A stretch of 64,000 nt of DNA from NCBI GenBank assembly GCA_963722575.1, contig CAVRNR010000004.1, positions 1 through 64,000 of the forward strand, in the 5' to 3' direction. The notes below the pieces were generated by a model that worked only from the letters and a program-made list of their open reading frames with translations, had not been told where the DNA came from and made no database searches. Numbering within the stretch: position 1 is the stretch's first letter; every line of letters begins with the position of its first letter. Position numbers and translations under genes: made by a program. This document shows, piece by piece, positions 20,520-30,661 of the stretch. The stretch is from Fen-178 sp963722575. Its GTDB lineage: Bacteria; Acidobacteriota; Terriglobia; Bryobacterales; Bryobacteraceae.

Positions 20520-20573
20520 CGGTGACAGGCTACGAAACCCCCTGCAGTTTGGGGGTTTCGTAGCCTGTCACCG
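20520..20573. terminator. Perfect 23-bp inverted repeat between convergent genes
   Basis: Arms 20520-20542 and 20551-20573 are perfect complements around an 8-base loop (tgcagttt). The hairpin (cggtgacaggctacgaaacc...) fills nearly the whole gap between the PQQ gene (end 20517) and the convergent permease gene (end 20576). It lacks a following T-run, so a bidirectional transcription stop or RNA-stabilising hairpin is an inference. It may also be a REP-type element. Confidence 0.75.
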
Positions 20574-20575
20574 AT

Positions 20576-21832
20576 TTACTCGTAGCGCAGGCAGACGATG
20601 GGGTCCAGGTTGGCGGCGCGGTTCGCCGGGTAGTATCCGAAGAACAGGCCCACACCGACGGCGATGGCCACCCCGAGCGCCACCCAGAACGGCGATACCG
20701 TGGCCGGAATGCCCGCCAGCGTGCGCACGGCGAACGAAATGGCGGCGCCGGCCAGGATGCCAACCACCCCGCCGATGCCCGAGAGCGTGATGGCCTCCAG
20801 CAGAAACTGCGCGCGGATGTCTGCCTTGCGCGCGCCGATGGCTTTGCGGATGCCGATCTCTCCCGTCCGCTCGGTAACCGAAATCAGCATGATGTTCATG
20901 ACCCCGATGCCGCCCACCAGCAGCCCGATGGAGCTGATGACGCCGGTGAGCAACACCATGGCGCCGGTGAGCTGGTTCCACAGATCGGCGAAGAAATCGG
21001 CGTCGGCGATGTCGAAATCGTTTTCCGCGCGGTGCGGCACGTGCCTCCGCCGGCGCATGGCTTCGATCACCCGGTTTCGGACATCCGCCATGTCGGCATC
21101 TTCGCGCACCGTCACGATCAGAAAAATGTCGCGAATGTCCGGAAAGTTCTTGTGAAAGTTGGAGAGCGGGATGCACGCAAACTGATCGACGCCGTAGCCG
21201 CCGAACATTCCCGGGTCCTTCTCGAAGACGCCGATCACCTCGTACAACCGCCCGTTCAGACGGACCTCCTTGCCGATGGGGTCGGTGTTCGGAAACAGCG
21301 AATTGGCGATGGCGTCTCCGATCACCACCACGTTGCGCGCGTGCTCTTCGTCGAACTCGGAAATGTACCGGCCGCTGGCGGTCGAGAACAGCGGGAGCGC
21401 GGCGGCGTAGTCCGGCTGGGTGCCGCGGATGACGAGGCGCTCGACGTGCTCGTTGGCGTAGCGGATGGAATCGGGCGAGTCTCCGAGGTTGAGGCGCTGC
21501 GCGAAGGCCGCCGAGATGTCCAGACCCGGCACGTTTTCCTTGAGATACCGCGCGTCGGAAATCTCCAGATACTTCCGCATGCGAATGTTCTGCGGGAGAC
21601 GCCCGATTCCGGTGTATCCGGCGGGGATGCGCGTAAGGAACAGCGACCGCGACCCGAATGAGCGGATGCGATTCAGAATGTAGCCGTTCAATCCGTCGAT
21701 GATGGCCGCTACCGAAATCACGCTGGTCACGCCGATGACGATGCCCAGAATGGTCAGGGCGGAGCGGACCTTGCGGGTTCGCAGCGTGTCGAGAGCCACC
21801 AGCAGGTTCTCTTTGATTTCAGCGCGCGTCAT
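20576..21832 (-). CDS. MacB-type ABC transporter permease
   Basis: A 418-residue permease with the FtsX/MacB architecture: TM1 near 25-45 (LTILGIVIGVTSVISVAAII), a long extracytoplasmic MacB-PCD domain (about 50-280), and three helices at the end (TGVISSIGLLVGGIGVMNIMLISV, ITLSGIGGVVGILAGAAISFAV, VALGVAIAVGVGLFFGYYPA). The motif ERTGEIGIRKAIGARKADI is characteristic. Such permeases couple to an ATPase for mechanotransmission or lipoprotein/peptide export, but no ATPase or adaptor gene lies nearby. A repeat-containing gap separates it from a second, similar permease upstream. Confidence 0.9.
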   Translation of the reverse strand: MTRAEIKENLLVALDTLRTRKVRSALTILGIVIGVTSVISVAAIIDGLNGYILNRIRSFGSRSLFLTRIPAGYTGIGRLPQNIRMRKYLEISDARYLKENVPGLDISAAFAQRLNLGDSPDSIRYANEHVERLVIRGTQPDYAAALPLFSTASGRYISEFDEEHARNVVVIGDAIANSLFPNTDPIGKEVRLNGRLYEVIGVFEKDPGMFGGYGVDQFACIPLSNFHKNFPDIRDIFLIVTVREDADMADVRNRVIEAMRRRRHVPHRAENDFDIADADFFADLWNQLTGAMVLLTGVISSIGLLVGGIGVMNIMLISVTERTGEIGIRKAIGARKADIRAQFLLEAITLSGIGGVVGILAGAAISFAVRTLAGIPATVSPFWVALGVAIAVGVGLFFGYYPANRAANLDPIVCLRYE

Positions 21833-21865
21833 ATTTCACCACTCGGAACATACCCAAGAACTATG

Positions 21866-21951
21866 GCCACGGATGAACACGGATGAACACGGATAGAACC
21901 AAAATCTCAAGACAAGATTCTTATCTGTGTTCATCCGTGTTCATCCGTGGC
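21866..21951. repeat. 30-bp inverted repeat built from gaacacggat units
   Basis: Left arm 21866-21895 and right arm 21922-21951 are complementary with one mismatch, around a 26-base loop. Each arm contains the direct repeat cacggatgaa twice plus a partial third unit. It lies between the two permease genes. Similar cggatgaacacggatgaac motifs are known as dispersed intergenic repeats in several soil bacteria, from general knowledge not checked here. Confidence 0.8.
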
Positions 21952-21974
21952 TAAATTGGCTTCTCCGCGCCTTC

Positions 21975-23201
21975 TCACTCCGTCCGAAGCGCCACCACGG
22001 GGTCCAGCTTGGAGGCTTTCACAGCCGGATAAATTCCGAAGAACAATCCAATCATGGAGCTCAAAACCACGCCCAGCACCGCGACCCAAACCTGGACCGC
22101 GGCGGGAAACTCGGTGAGCTCGCGAAGCGCCAGCGCGCAGCCGAATCCGGCGCCCACCCCGATGGCCCCGCCCGCCAGGCATTGCAACACGCTTTCGGTC
22201 AGGAACTGGTGCAGAATGTCCGGCTGGGTTGCGCCGACGGCGCGCCGGACACCGATCTCCTTGGTCCGTTCCGTGACGCTGACCAGCATTACGTTCATGA
22301 TGACGATGCCACCCACCACGGCGGAAATCGAGCTGATCATCACGAACACGGTGAAGAACGCCGAGCTGATGCTCTGCCACAGAGAAATGTAGGTGTCGGC
22401 GGTGCCGATGTAGAAATCGTCGTCCTTGCCGGGCAGCACGTGGCGGCGGACGCGCAGAATGCGGCGGGCCTCGTCCTGCGCGCGGTCGAAAATCTGTGCG
22501 CCGCCTTCCGCCTTGACCTGGAGTGTGAGGCTGTTGCGCTGGCCGTGCAGCTTGAGGTAGGTTCGCAGCGGGACCACCAGGAAATTGTCCTGGTCCTGGC
22601 CGAGCACCGATCCGATGCGCTCGAACGTCCCCACCACGGTGAACTCGTAGGCGCCGGCGCGAACGACGCGGCCGAGGGGATCGGCGTCGGGAAAGAACTC
22701 CTGCGCCAGGCGGTCGCCGATGAGGCAGACTTCCGCGGCATGGCGGTCTTCCACCTCGGTGAAGTAGCGCCCCAGTTGGACCGTGCGGGTGTCGATATCG
22801 GCCATGGTGGGCGTGTAGCCGTACATGGTGGTGTCGTCGAGTTCGTGGTCCTTGTAGCGGAGCGTGGCGCTGCTGCTGATGGAGGCGCCCACCACCTGGC
22901 AACTGCCGCAGCCCTCGGCGAGCGCCTGCATGTCGCCGGGGTAAAGATAGCGGTTGCGCTGGGCTTTGGTGAGGAGCGTGAAATCGGTCACCACAAAGGG
23001 CAAGCGCGCAATGCGAAAGACGTTGGTGCCGAGGTTGGCAATCTTCTGTTCGACGTAGAGATTGGCGCCTTGGACCAGGGTCATGACGGTGATGAGGGTG
23101 GCGACCCCCATGGTCAACCCGAGCACCGTGAGCGTGGCGCGCAATTTGTGGGCGCGGATGGAATCCACCGCCAGCGACAGGTTGTCGGCGACGCCAATCA
23201 T
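21975..23201 (-). CDS. MacB-type ABC transporter permease
   Basis: A 408-residue paralogue of the downstream permease: first helix LTVLGLTMGVATLITVMTLV, a large extracytoplasmic domain, then FVMISSISAVVGGIVIMNVMLVSV and two further helices. The signature is ERTKEIGVRRAVGATQPDI. ATG 23201 (MIGVADNLSLAVDSIRAHKL) is chosen. A longer frame would begin inside the family A repeat (23213-23256) and encode MGQDGILRGG, which is repeat sequence. With the downstream permease it may form a heterodimer, but no ATPase partner is encoded here. Confidence 0.9.
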   Translation of the reverse strand: MIGVADNLSLAVDSIRAHKLRATLTVLGLTMGVATLITVMTLVQGANLYVEQKIANLGTNVFRIARLPFVVTDFTLLTKAQRNRYLYPGDMQALAEGCGSCQVVGASISSSATLRYKDHELDDTTMYGYTPTMADIDTRTVQLGRYFTEVEDRHAAEVCLIGDRLAQEFFPDADPLGRVVRAGAYEFTVVGTFERIGSVLGQDQDNFLVVPLRTYLKLHGQRNSLTLQVKAEGGAQIFDRAQDEARRILRVRRHVLPGKDDDFYIGTADTYISLWQSISSAFFTVFVMISSISAVVGGIVIMNVMLVSVTERTKEIGVRRAVGATQPDILHQFLTESVLQCLAGGAIGVGAGFGCALALRELTEFPAAVQVWVAVLGVVLSSMIGLFFGIYPAVKASKLDPVVALRTE

Positions 23202-23212
23202 GTAAAGCAAGA

Positions 23213-23256
23213 GCGGCGGTTGCAAACCGCCGCGCAGGATACCATCCTGCCCCACA
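23213..23256. repeat. Family A palindromic repeat, short copy
   Basis: In minus orientation it reads tgtggggcaggatggtat, then a cctgcgc junction and the hairpin gcggcggtttgcaaccgc. It lies between tyrS (stop 23260) and the start of the upstream-reading permease gene, covering almost the whole gap. It shares the outer end and first hairpin with the 15654-15765 element. Confidence 0.85.
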
Positions 23257-23259
23257 AGG

Positions 23260-24456
23260 TCACAACGTGACTCTCTTCCAGTTCTTGCCTGCCTGGACGA
23301 CCAGTTCGGCGGCGGGACTGGCCAGCGCCAGGTCCTTCACCTTCTCGCCGTTGATCTCGACGGCGCCGGCTTTGATTTTGCGCACGGCGTCGCTCACCGA
23401 TTCCGCCAGCCCGATTTTAGCCAGCAGCTTGTCCACGCGGATGCCCTTGGCCACGCGCACGCCCTCGGGCAGCGGCACGGTGAGAATATCCGCGGGCACT
23501 TCCTTGCGGCGCACCACGGCGTTGAACACTTCGGCCGCGCGCGCGGCTTCGGCCGCCGAGTGGAAGTCGGTGACGATCTGCCTGGCCAGCGCCAGCTTGG
23601 CCTCCATGGGATGCATCTCGGCGCGGATGGCCGCAATTTCGGCCATGCTCTTGTCGGTGAGCAGCTCGTAGTAGCGGAACATCAGCTCGTCGCCGATCTG
23701 CATCACCTTGCGGAACATGACCTCGGGCGGCTCGGTGATGCCGATGTAATTCCCCAGCGACTTCGACATCTTGTTGACGCCGTCGAGACCTTCGAGAATG
23801 GGCAAGGTGGCGACGATCTGTGGCGGCTGGCCGAAATCCTTCTGGATCTCGCGGCCTACCAGCAGATTGAATTTCTGGTCGGTGCCGCCCATCTCAACGT
23901 CGCACTCCAGGGCCACGGAATCGTAGGCCTGCGCCAGCGGGTACATCAACTCGTGCATGGAGATGGGGACGCCTTCCTTGTAGCGCTGGGCGAAATCGTC
24001 GCGCTCCAGGATGCGCGCCACCGTGTACTTCGAGAAGAGGCGGACCAGGTCCATGTACTTCAGCGGCTCGAGCCAATCGCTATTGAAGCGGACTTCCGTT
24101 TTGTGGGGATCGAGGATCTTGAAGACCTGCGCCTTATAGGTTTCGGCGTTCTGGGCGATGGCCTCGCGGGTCATGGGCGGGCGCGTCACATTGCGCCCCG
24201 AGGGATCGCCGATCATGGCGGTCATATCGCCAATGAGGAAGATGACGGTGTGGCCGAGATCCTGAAAATGTTTCATCTTGCGCAGGATGACGGTGTGGCC
24301 CAGGTGGAGATCGGGAGCGGTGGGATCGAAGCCCACCTTGACGCGCAACGGCCGCCCCTTCCTGGCGGCCTCGATCAAGCGCTCGCGCAGATCTTCTTCG
24401 CGGATAATCTCCGCCATTCCTTTAAGCAGGTAGCTCAGTTGTTGGTCGATTGTCAT
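23260..24456 (-). CDS. tyrS: Tyrosyl-tRNA synthetase
   Basis: A 398-residue class I synthetase that charges tRNA-Tyr. The HIGH-type motif is HLGH (51-54, after FDPTAPDL) and the second signature is KMSKS in GVNKMSKSLGNYIG. The C-terminal S4-like RNA-binding domain (VRVDKLLAKIGLAESVSDAVRKIKAGAVEINGEKV) is present. The HLGH form points to the TyrZ-like subgroup rather than the E. coli-like HVGH form. It lies in a minus-strand run miaB-bfn-tyrS. Confidence 0.95.
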   Translation of the reverse strand: MTIDQQLSYLLKGMAEIIREEDLRERLIEAARKGRPLRVKVGFDPTAPDLHLGHTVILRKMKHFQDLGHTVIFLIGDMTAMIGDPSGRNVTRPPMTREAIAQNAETYKAQVFKILDPHKTEVRFNSDWLEPLKYMDLVRLFSKYTVARILERDDFAQRYKEGVPISMHELMYPLAQAYDSVALECDVEMGGTDQKFNLLVGREIQKDFGQPPQIVATLPILEGLDGVNKMSKSLGNYIGITEPPEVMFRKVMQIGDELMFRYYELLTDKSMAEIAAIRAEMHPMEAKLALARQIVTDFHSAAEAARAAEVFNAVVRRKEVPADILTVPLPEGVRVAKGIRVDKLLAKIGLAESVSDAVRKIKAGAVEINGEKVKDLALASPAAELVVQAGKNWKRVTL

Positions 24457-24499
24457 CGGTATCGTGGGCAGGCGCGCGAGATGGGGGGCAAGGCCCAGC

Positions 24500-24985
24500 T
24501 TACATCTTATAGCGGCCCAGGTCCTCGTCGTTGAGGCCCTCGAGCCAGCGGCGCATCTCTTCGGTGTTGACTTTGTCGGAAACCGTCGACGCCAGCTTGG
24601 TGGATTTCAGGACGCCCTCTTCCACGTAGATGGGGCAGTCCAGCCGCAGCGCCAGGGCCAGGGCGTCGCTGGGGCGCGAATCCACGCTGATCAGCTCGCC
24701 GTCGCGGTCCAGCCAGATGACGGCATAGAACGTGTCGTCCTTCAGCTCGCTCACCACCACCTTGCGCAGGCCGGTGTTCAGGCCGAGCAGCAGGCTCTTG
24801 ATGAGATCGTGGGTCATGGGCCGGGGCGTCGCCACCTTTTCGATTTCGAGGGCGATGGCGTTGGCCTCATACACGCCCACCCAGATGGGGAGCACGGCGT
24901 TGCCATTGAGGTCCTTCAAAATGACGATGGGCGTATTGGTGACGGGATCCATCATGAGCCCGCGAATTTTCATTTCGACTTCCAT
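24500..24985 (-). CDS. Bifunctional nuclease family protein (DUF151)
   Basis: A 161-residue member of the DUF151/BFN family: NTPIVILKDLNGNAVLPIWVGVYEANAIALEIE, TPRPMTHDLIKSLL and ISVDSRPSDALALALRLDCPIYVEE are near-invariant in the family. Members have been reported to have DNase/RNase activity, but their role in bacteria is unclear. The C-terminal part has a short acidic helix (TEEMRRWLEGLNDEDLG). It stands between miaB and tyrS on the same strand. Confidence 0.92.
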   Translation of the reverse strand: MEVEMKIRGLMMDPVTNTPIVILKDLNGNAVLPIWVGVYEANAIALEIEKVATPRPMTHDLIKSLLLGLNTGLRKVVVSELKDDTFYAVIWLDRDGELISVDSRPSDALALALRLDCPIYVEEGVLKSTKLASTVSDKVNTEEMRRWLEGLNDEDLGRYKM

Positions 24986-25006
24986 GGCGCTCTCTCCCCG
25001 TTTACA

Positions 25007-26335
25007 TTACACCACAGATACGCTCTCGCCCACCAAGGAGTTCGGACCGGAGCGTGTGACGCGCACCGCTAGATACCGGCCCGCCAGGTTGTGGCCGTTG
25101 GAACCGGCCGCGGTGAAGTTGAGGGTACGGTTATCGGAGGTGCGGCCGATCCACTGCCCGAGCGCCTGGTTGCGGCCTTCCACCAGCACCTCCCGAATGC
25201 CGCCGATGAGCATGGCGTTGCGCCGGATCTGAATGGCGCGCTGCTTCTCCTGGACGATCAGCAGCCGCCGCTGCTTCTCTTCATCGGCAACCTGGCTGCA
25301 CATGGCGAGCGCGGCCGTATTGGGGCGCGGCGAGTACTTGAAGCTGAACAGCGAGTCGAACTGCACCTGGTCGAGCAGGTCGAGCGTCCGCTCGAAATCT
25401 TCCTCCGTCTCGCCGGGGAAGCCGACGATGATGTCGGTGGTGATGGCGTAGCTGCGCCGGGCGGTCTTGAGCCACTCGATGCGGCGCATGTAGTCGTCGC
25501 GGGTGTAGAGGCGCTCCATCGCGGCCAGGACCTTGGTGGAACCGGACTGCACGGGCAGATGCACGTGGTCGCAGATGGCCGGGTGGGAGTCCATGGCGTC
25601 CACGATGCTCCTGGTGAAATCGCGCGGGTGGGAGGTGGTGTAGCGGACGCGGCGGATGCCCGGGACCTCGGCCACGCGCGCCAGCAGCGCGGCGAAATCC
25701 CAGCCGGCGGGCGACGGATCGCGATAGCTGTTCACGTTCTGGCCCAACAACTGAATCTCGGTATAGCCCCGCTCGGCCAGGCCGCGCGCCTCCTCCATCA
25801 CGCTCGAGCTGGTGCGGCTGCGCTCCGGGCCGCGCGTGAACGGCACCACGCAGTAGGCGCACTGCTTGTCGCAGCCCTCGATGATGGTGATCGAAGCTCG
25901 GTAGGGATTGTCGCGGTGCGCAAAAGGGGTGTCGAAGGTCTCGTCCGTCGCCAGGCTCAGGCCGGTGACGCGGCGGTTTCCGGATTCGAGCTGGACCAGC
26001 ATCGCTTCCAGTTGGGGGTAGCTGGCGGAGCCCGCCACCAGGCTGACGTGCGGAGCGCGGCGGAAGATCTCCTCACCTTCCTGCTGGGCCACGCAGCCCA
26101 GCACGCCGAAGATTTTGCCCTTGCCGGCGTCGCGCTGGAACTGCCGCAAGCGGTTGAACACCTTCTGCTCGGCTTTGTCGCGAATGCTGCACGTGTTGTA
26201 GAGCACCAGGTGAGCGTCTTCGGGCGTTTCCACCTGGGTGTAGCCGCGGGCCATGAGGGTGCCGACGACCTTTTCGGAATCGTGCACGTTCATCTGGCAG
26301 CCGAAGGTTTCGAGATAGAAGGTTTTCCCAGGCAC
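25007..26335 (-). CDS. miaB: tRNA-2-methylthio-N6-dimethylallyladenosine synthase
   Basis: A 442-residue methylthiotransferase that adds the methylthio group at A37 of tRNAs reading UNN codons. The N-terminal UPF0004 domain has TFGCQMNVHDSE (C13), YNTCSIRD and GCVAQQEG as ligands of the auxiliary cluster. The radical SAM motif is GCDKQCAYCVVPFTRG. A C-terminal TRAM domain (VLVEGRNQALGQWIGRTSDNRTLNF) completes it. All six cluster cysteines are present. Confidence 0.95.
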   Translation of the reverse strand: MPGKTFYLETFGCQMNVHDSEKVVGTLMARGYTQVETPEDAHLVLYNTCSIRDKAEQKVFNRLRQFQRDAGKGKIFGVLGCVAQQEGEEIFRRAPHVSLVAGSASYPQLEAMLVQLESGNRRVTGLSLATDETFDTPFAHRDNPYRASITIIEGCDKQCAYCVVPFTRGPERSRTSSSVMEEARGLAERGYTEIQLLGQNVNSYRDPSPAGWDFAALLARVAEVPGIRRVRYTTSHPRDFTRSIVDAMDSHPAICDHVHLPVQSGSTKVLAAMERLYTRDDYMRRIEWLKTARRSYAITTDIIVGFPGETEEDFERTLDLLDQVQFDSLFSFKYSPRPNTAALAMCSQVADEEKQRRLLIVQEKQRAIQIRRNAMLIGGIREVLVEGRNQALGQWIGRTSDNRTLNFTAAGSNGHNLAGRYLAVRVTRSGPNSLVGESVSVV

Positions 26336-26360
26336 TGTGGTTCCATTCTACCGCCGCTGG

Positions 26361-26400
26361 TAGCGCCGGGCCGAAAGGGCACACCCTGTGCCCGGCGCTA
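26361..26400. repeat. Short hairpin repeat upstream of miaB
   Basis: The outer arms tagcgccgggc and gcccggcgcta are perfect complements, and inside lies a second pairing gggcaca/tgtgccc. A related tagcgccggc hairpin stands at about 59384-59404. It is a REP-like intergenic element of unknown role. Confidence 0.65.
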
Positions 26401-26516
26401 AACAGTGAAGAGCCGTCAAATGGTGCGCTAAACTGAAAGTGATCCGGAGAGCAGCGAGCGTGAAGGTTATTCTCGATACCGTAAACCTGGACGAAGGCGG
26501 GTAGGCCGTTCCTCAA

Positions 26517-26921
26517 ATGCCGCGTGTTCTAGGTTTGTCATGGGTGGTCGCGGAGGCAGCCTTGCTGGCGCTGGCCGTGGTGCTCGCCGCATGGGGCGCG
26601 CTCGCTGGATACCGGGCGTGGAAGCGTTCCCGCATCGGGCCGGAGGAACGAGAGCGGCGGCGCCGGTCCGCCCTGGTGGCTCACGGCAAGATGAGCGACG
26701 CCATGTTGGTGGAGATCCGCGACGATCTTCTGTTCTATTCGTATGGCGTTCGCGGAGTGGAATACACCGCGTCGCAGGATGTCTCGATGCTGAAGCAGTA
26801 TATGCCGCTTGATTTTTCGACGATCGACGCGGTTTCCGTGAAATACGACCCCAAGAACCCGGCCAATTCCATCGTGCTGGCGGAACAATGGAGCGGGTTG
26901 CGGGCTAGTAAAGTGGTATGA
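26517..26921 (+). CDS. DUF3592-like membrane protein
   Basis: A 134-residue protein with one N-terminal transmembrane helix (VVAEAALLALAVVLAAWGALAGYRAW, about 10-33), a basic linker (RIGPEERERRRR) and a soluble domain. The domain text YSYGVRGVEYTASQDVSMLK and VKYDPKNPANSIVLAEQWSGL matches the beta-rich DUF3592 type. The function of that domain is unknown. The start lacks a clear ribosome-binding site. It ends 28 bases before the NHL protein gene and may be co-transcribed with it. Confidence 0.75.
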   Translation: MPRVLGLSWVVAEAALLALAVVLAAWGALAGYRAWKRSRIGPEERERRRRSALVAHGKMSDAMLVEIRDDLLFYSYGVRGVEYTASQDVSMLKQYMPLDFSTIDAVSVKYDPKNPANSIVLAEQWSGLRASKVV

Positions 26922-26949
26922 GCGGGGATAAAAACTGGAGATCATATAA

Positions 26950-28773
26950 GTGAAACACCGCGCCTTCAACCGAACTGCTTTCGTCTGTGCGATGGGCGTC
27001 GCATCCATTTTCGCGCCGGCTTTCTGCCAGGCGCCGGCATACATCATTACAACGTTCGCCGGCGACAATACCGCCGGTTATACGGCGGATGCAGTGGCAG
27101 CCAACACCAGCGAGCTCAACAACCCCTTCGGCATAGCCCTGGACCCTAAGGGCAACCTCTACATCGCCGACCAGGACAACTTCCGGGTCCGCCAGGTGAC
27201 GGGCGGCACAATCTCGACCGTGGCCGGCGACGGCACTTCCGGTTACACGGGGGACGCAGCAGCGGCCACCAGCGCCGAGTTGGGCCGTGTTTCCGGCTTG
27301 GCGATGGACTCTTCGGGCAACCTCTACATCGCGGACCCCGACAACTACGTGATCCGCAAAGTGTCCGGTGGCACCATCACGACGTTCGCGGGCAACAATT
27401 CTCTCGGTGCCGGTGGCACCGGGGATCATGGCCTGGCCACCAGCGCGGAACTCTCCAGCCCCACCGGCCTCGCCGTGGACGCGGCGGGTGACCTCTACAT
27501 CGCGGACACCGCGAACAGCCGCATCCGCATGGTGGCGGCGTCGAACAACTACATCACGTCGATTTCCACCGGCAACTACATACTGAGATCGCCTAAGGGT
27601 GTAGTGGTGGATGCCGCCGGCGACGTTTACATCGCGGACACCGACAATTGCCGCATTCTCAAAGTGACGCCCAGCGGCTCGATCACCATCACCACGACGG
27701 TGACCGGCAGCGACAGCGGTGCCTGTGGTTATAGCGGAGACGGAGGCCCGGCCGCCAGCGCGCTACTGAATCACCCTTCCGGCTTGGCGCTGGATGCCGC
27801 CGGCAACCTCTACATCGCGGATACCTTTAACCAGCGGATTCGCAGGGTGTCGGCGGCGACTGGCACGATCACGACGTTGGCCGGCAACAAGTTCTCCGGT
27901 TATACCGGAGATGGAGGCTCCTCCGCCAGCGCCGAACTGTCGTTCCCGCTGTCCGTATTGGTGGATCCCCACGGGAACATCTACGTCTCGGATACCCAGA
28001 ACCAGGTGATTCGCCTGATGACGGCCGCCCCGCCTGCCATCAACGGAGTGATTACCTCCAGTGGATTCGGAGGCTTCACCTCGATTGCGCCGGGGGCCTT
28101 CATCGAGATCTACGGCTCCAACCTGGCGGCCGACTCGCTGAATTGGAGTAACGCCTTCAACGGCGTCAACGCCCCCACTTCGCTCGCTGGAACCACGGTG
28201 ACCATCGGCGGCCAGCCCGCCTTCATCGCTTACGACAGCCCAGGCCAGGTGAATGCGCTGGTGCCGTCGAATGTGGGAACCGGCCAGCAGCAGATTACCG
28301 TGACCACCGCGATCGGAACTAGCAATTCATATACCGTCAACGTGAACCCGACCGCGGCGGGGCTGCTGGCGCCGGCATATCTGAACATCGGGGGAGCGCA
28401 ATATGTGGGGGCCCTATTCCCCGACTACCAGACCTTTGTCGCCCCGCCCGGCGCCATTTCGGGATACGCCTCGCGGCGGGCCAAACCCGGCGATGTCATC
28501 GTCATCTATGGCATCGGATTCGGTCCGGTGACTCCCAACATTCCCGCGGGCCAGATCGTCCCGGGTAACACTGCCCTGACGCTGCCGTTCCAGATCTTCT
28601 TCGGCTCGGCTCAAGCCACGCTCCAATACGCGGGACTAGCCCCGAGCCTGGTGGGCGTGTACCAGTTCAACGTGGTGGTGCCGAATATCCCCCCCAGCGA
28701 CGCGGTGCCGGTGACGTTCACTCTGGGCGGAGTGAACGGGGCGCAAACGTTGTACACCTCCGTGGGAAACTGA
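26950..28773 (+). CDS. Secreted NHL-repeat protein with Solibacter-type C-terminal domain
   Basis: A 607-residue exported protein starting at GTG 26950 with a signal peptide (to about residue 27, AFCQAP). Six or so NHL-type blades follow (each with a phrase like GNLYIADQDNFRVRQV followed by TVAGDGTSGYTGDGG), likely forming a beta-propeller up to about residue 360. The last 240 residues (SIAPGAFIEIYGSNLA, VTIGGQPAFIAYDSPGQVNALVP, RAKPGDVIVIYGIGFGPV) match the TIGR03437 domain recurrent in Solibacter. The role is probably in cell-surface or secreted interactions; none is established. Confidence 0.85.
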   Translation: MKHRAFNRTAFVCAMGVASIFAPAFCQAPAYIITTFAGDNTAGYTADAVAANTSELNNPFGIALDPKGNLYIADQDNFRVRQVTGGTISTVAGDGTSGYTGDAAAATSAELGRVSGLAMDSSGNLYIADPDNYVIRKVSGGTITTFAGNNSLGAGGTGDHGLATSAELSSPTGLAVDAAGDLYIADTANSRIRMVAASNNYITSISTGNYILRSPKGVVVDAAGDVYIADTDNCRILKVTPSGSITITTTVTGSDSGACGYSGDGGPAASALLNHPSGLALDAAGNLYIADTFNQRIRRVSAATGTITTLAGNKFSGYTGDGGSSASAELSFPLSVLVDPHGNIYVSDTQNQVIRLMTAAPPAINGVITSSGFGGFTSIAPGAFIEIYGSNLAADSLNWSNAFNGVNAPTSLAGTTVTIGGQPAFIAYDSPGQVNALVPSNVGTGQQQITVTTAIGTSNSYTVNVNPTAAGLLAPAYLNIGGAQYVGALFPDYQTFVAPPGAISGYASRRAKPGDVIVIYGIGFGPVTPNIPAGQIVPGNTALTLPFQIFFGSAQATLQYAGLAPSLVGVYQFNVVVPNIPPSDAVPVTFTLGGVNGAQTLYTSVGN

Positions 28774-28782
28774 GCGGGGGAC

Positions 28783-28811
28783 AACACTCTCGTTTGAGGG
28801 GCTAGAGTGTT
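28783..28811 (+). terminator. Hairpin after the NHL gene
   Basis: The arms aacactct (28783-28790) and agagtgtt (28804-28811) pair perfectly around a 13-base loop, 10 bases after the stop codon. There is no strong T-run, so termination is a guess. Confidence 0.45.
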
Positions 28812-29128
28812 CCGGAGTGTTGGGGCGCTGTGGATAATTTTGTGGCAATTTTGCCCTTGCATTTGGCCGCAGCGAGGCGTAAAAACATTCCTCCGGGATC
28901 GCGGCCGCAGGGATCTAGCCGGCAAGCCGACTCTCCCAGGGCGTTCTAGCGGCGGTGGCGGCCCTTTCCCGCTGCTCCTCCTCCGAACGCCGCTGGCGCG
29001 CTGGCAGCGTCGCCGATTTTGAAGGGGGCTGACCGGCGGGAATAGGGGCCGCTCCTCATGGTGGTGGCTCCCGACGCCGTTGGCCCCGGAGGTCCGCGCC
29101 GCTGTACGTTATCATGGGAGGAATCACC
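28812..29128. other. Intergenic region upstream of guaB
   Basis: About 317 bases without a supported gene. It must contain the guaB promoter, but I could not identify convincing -35/-10 boxes or a known purine riboswitch. The only clear signal is the GGGAGGA ribosome-binding site just before ATG 29129. Confidence 0.5.
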
Positions 29129-30583
<1,455 letters not shown>

Positions 30584-30661
30584 GGGCAGAAAAGGGGACA
30601 GACGCATTTTTCGTGGTCTGCAAACCCCGATGCGACGGGCCTTGTTGACGGGGAGGATCTT

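Noticed and set aside
21927..23270. A 447-codon plus-strand frame opposite the permease gene
   Set aside because: His/Gly/Ala-rich shadow of a strong permease frame; no family text.
26460..26504. Short frame GTG...TAG reading MKVILDTVNLDEGG
   Set aside because: It is 14 codons long with no family support. It may be the debris of an older gene, but the evidence is too thin.
27040..28020. Periodic DNA repeats in the NHL gene as a possible tandem-repeat or CRISPR array
   Set aside because: The periodicity follows codons of NHL blades and is degenerate; there are no constant repeats with unique spacers.
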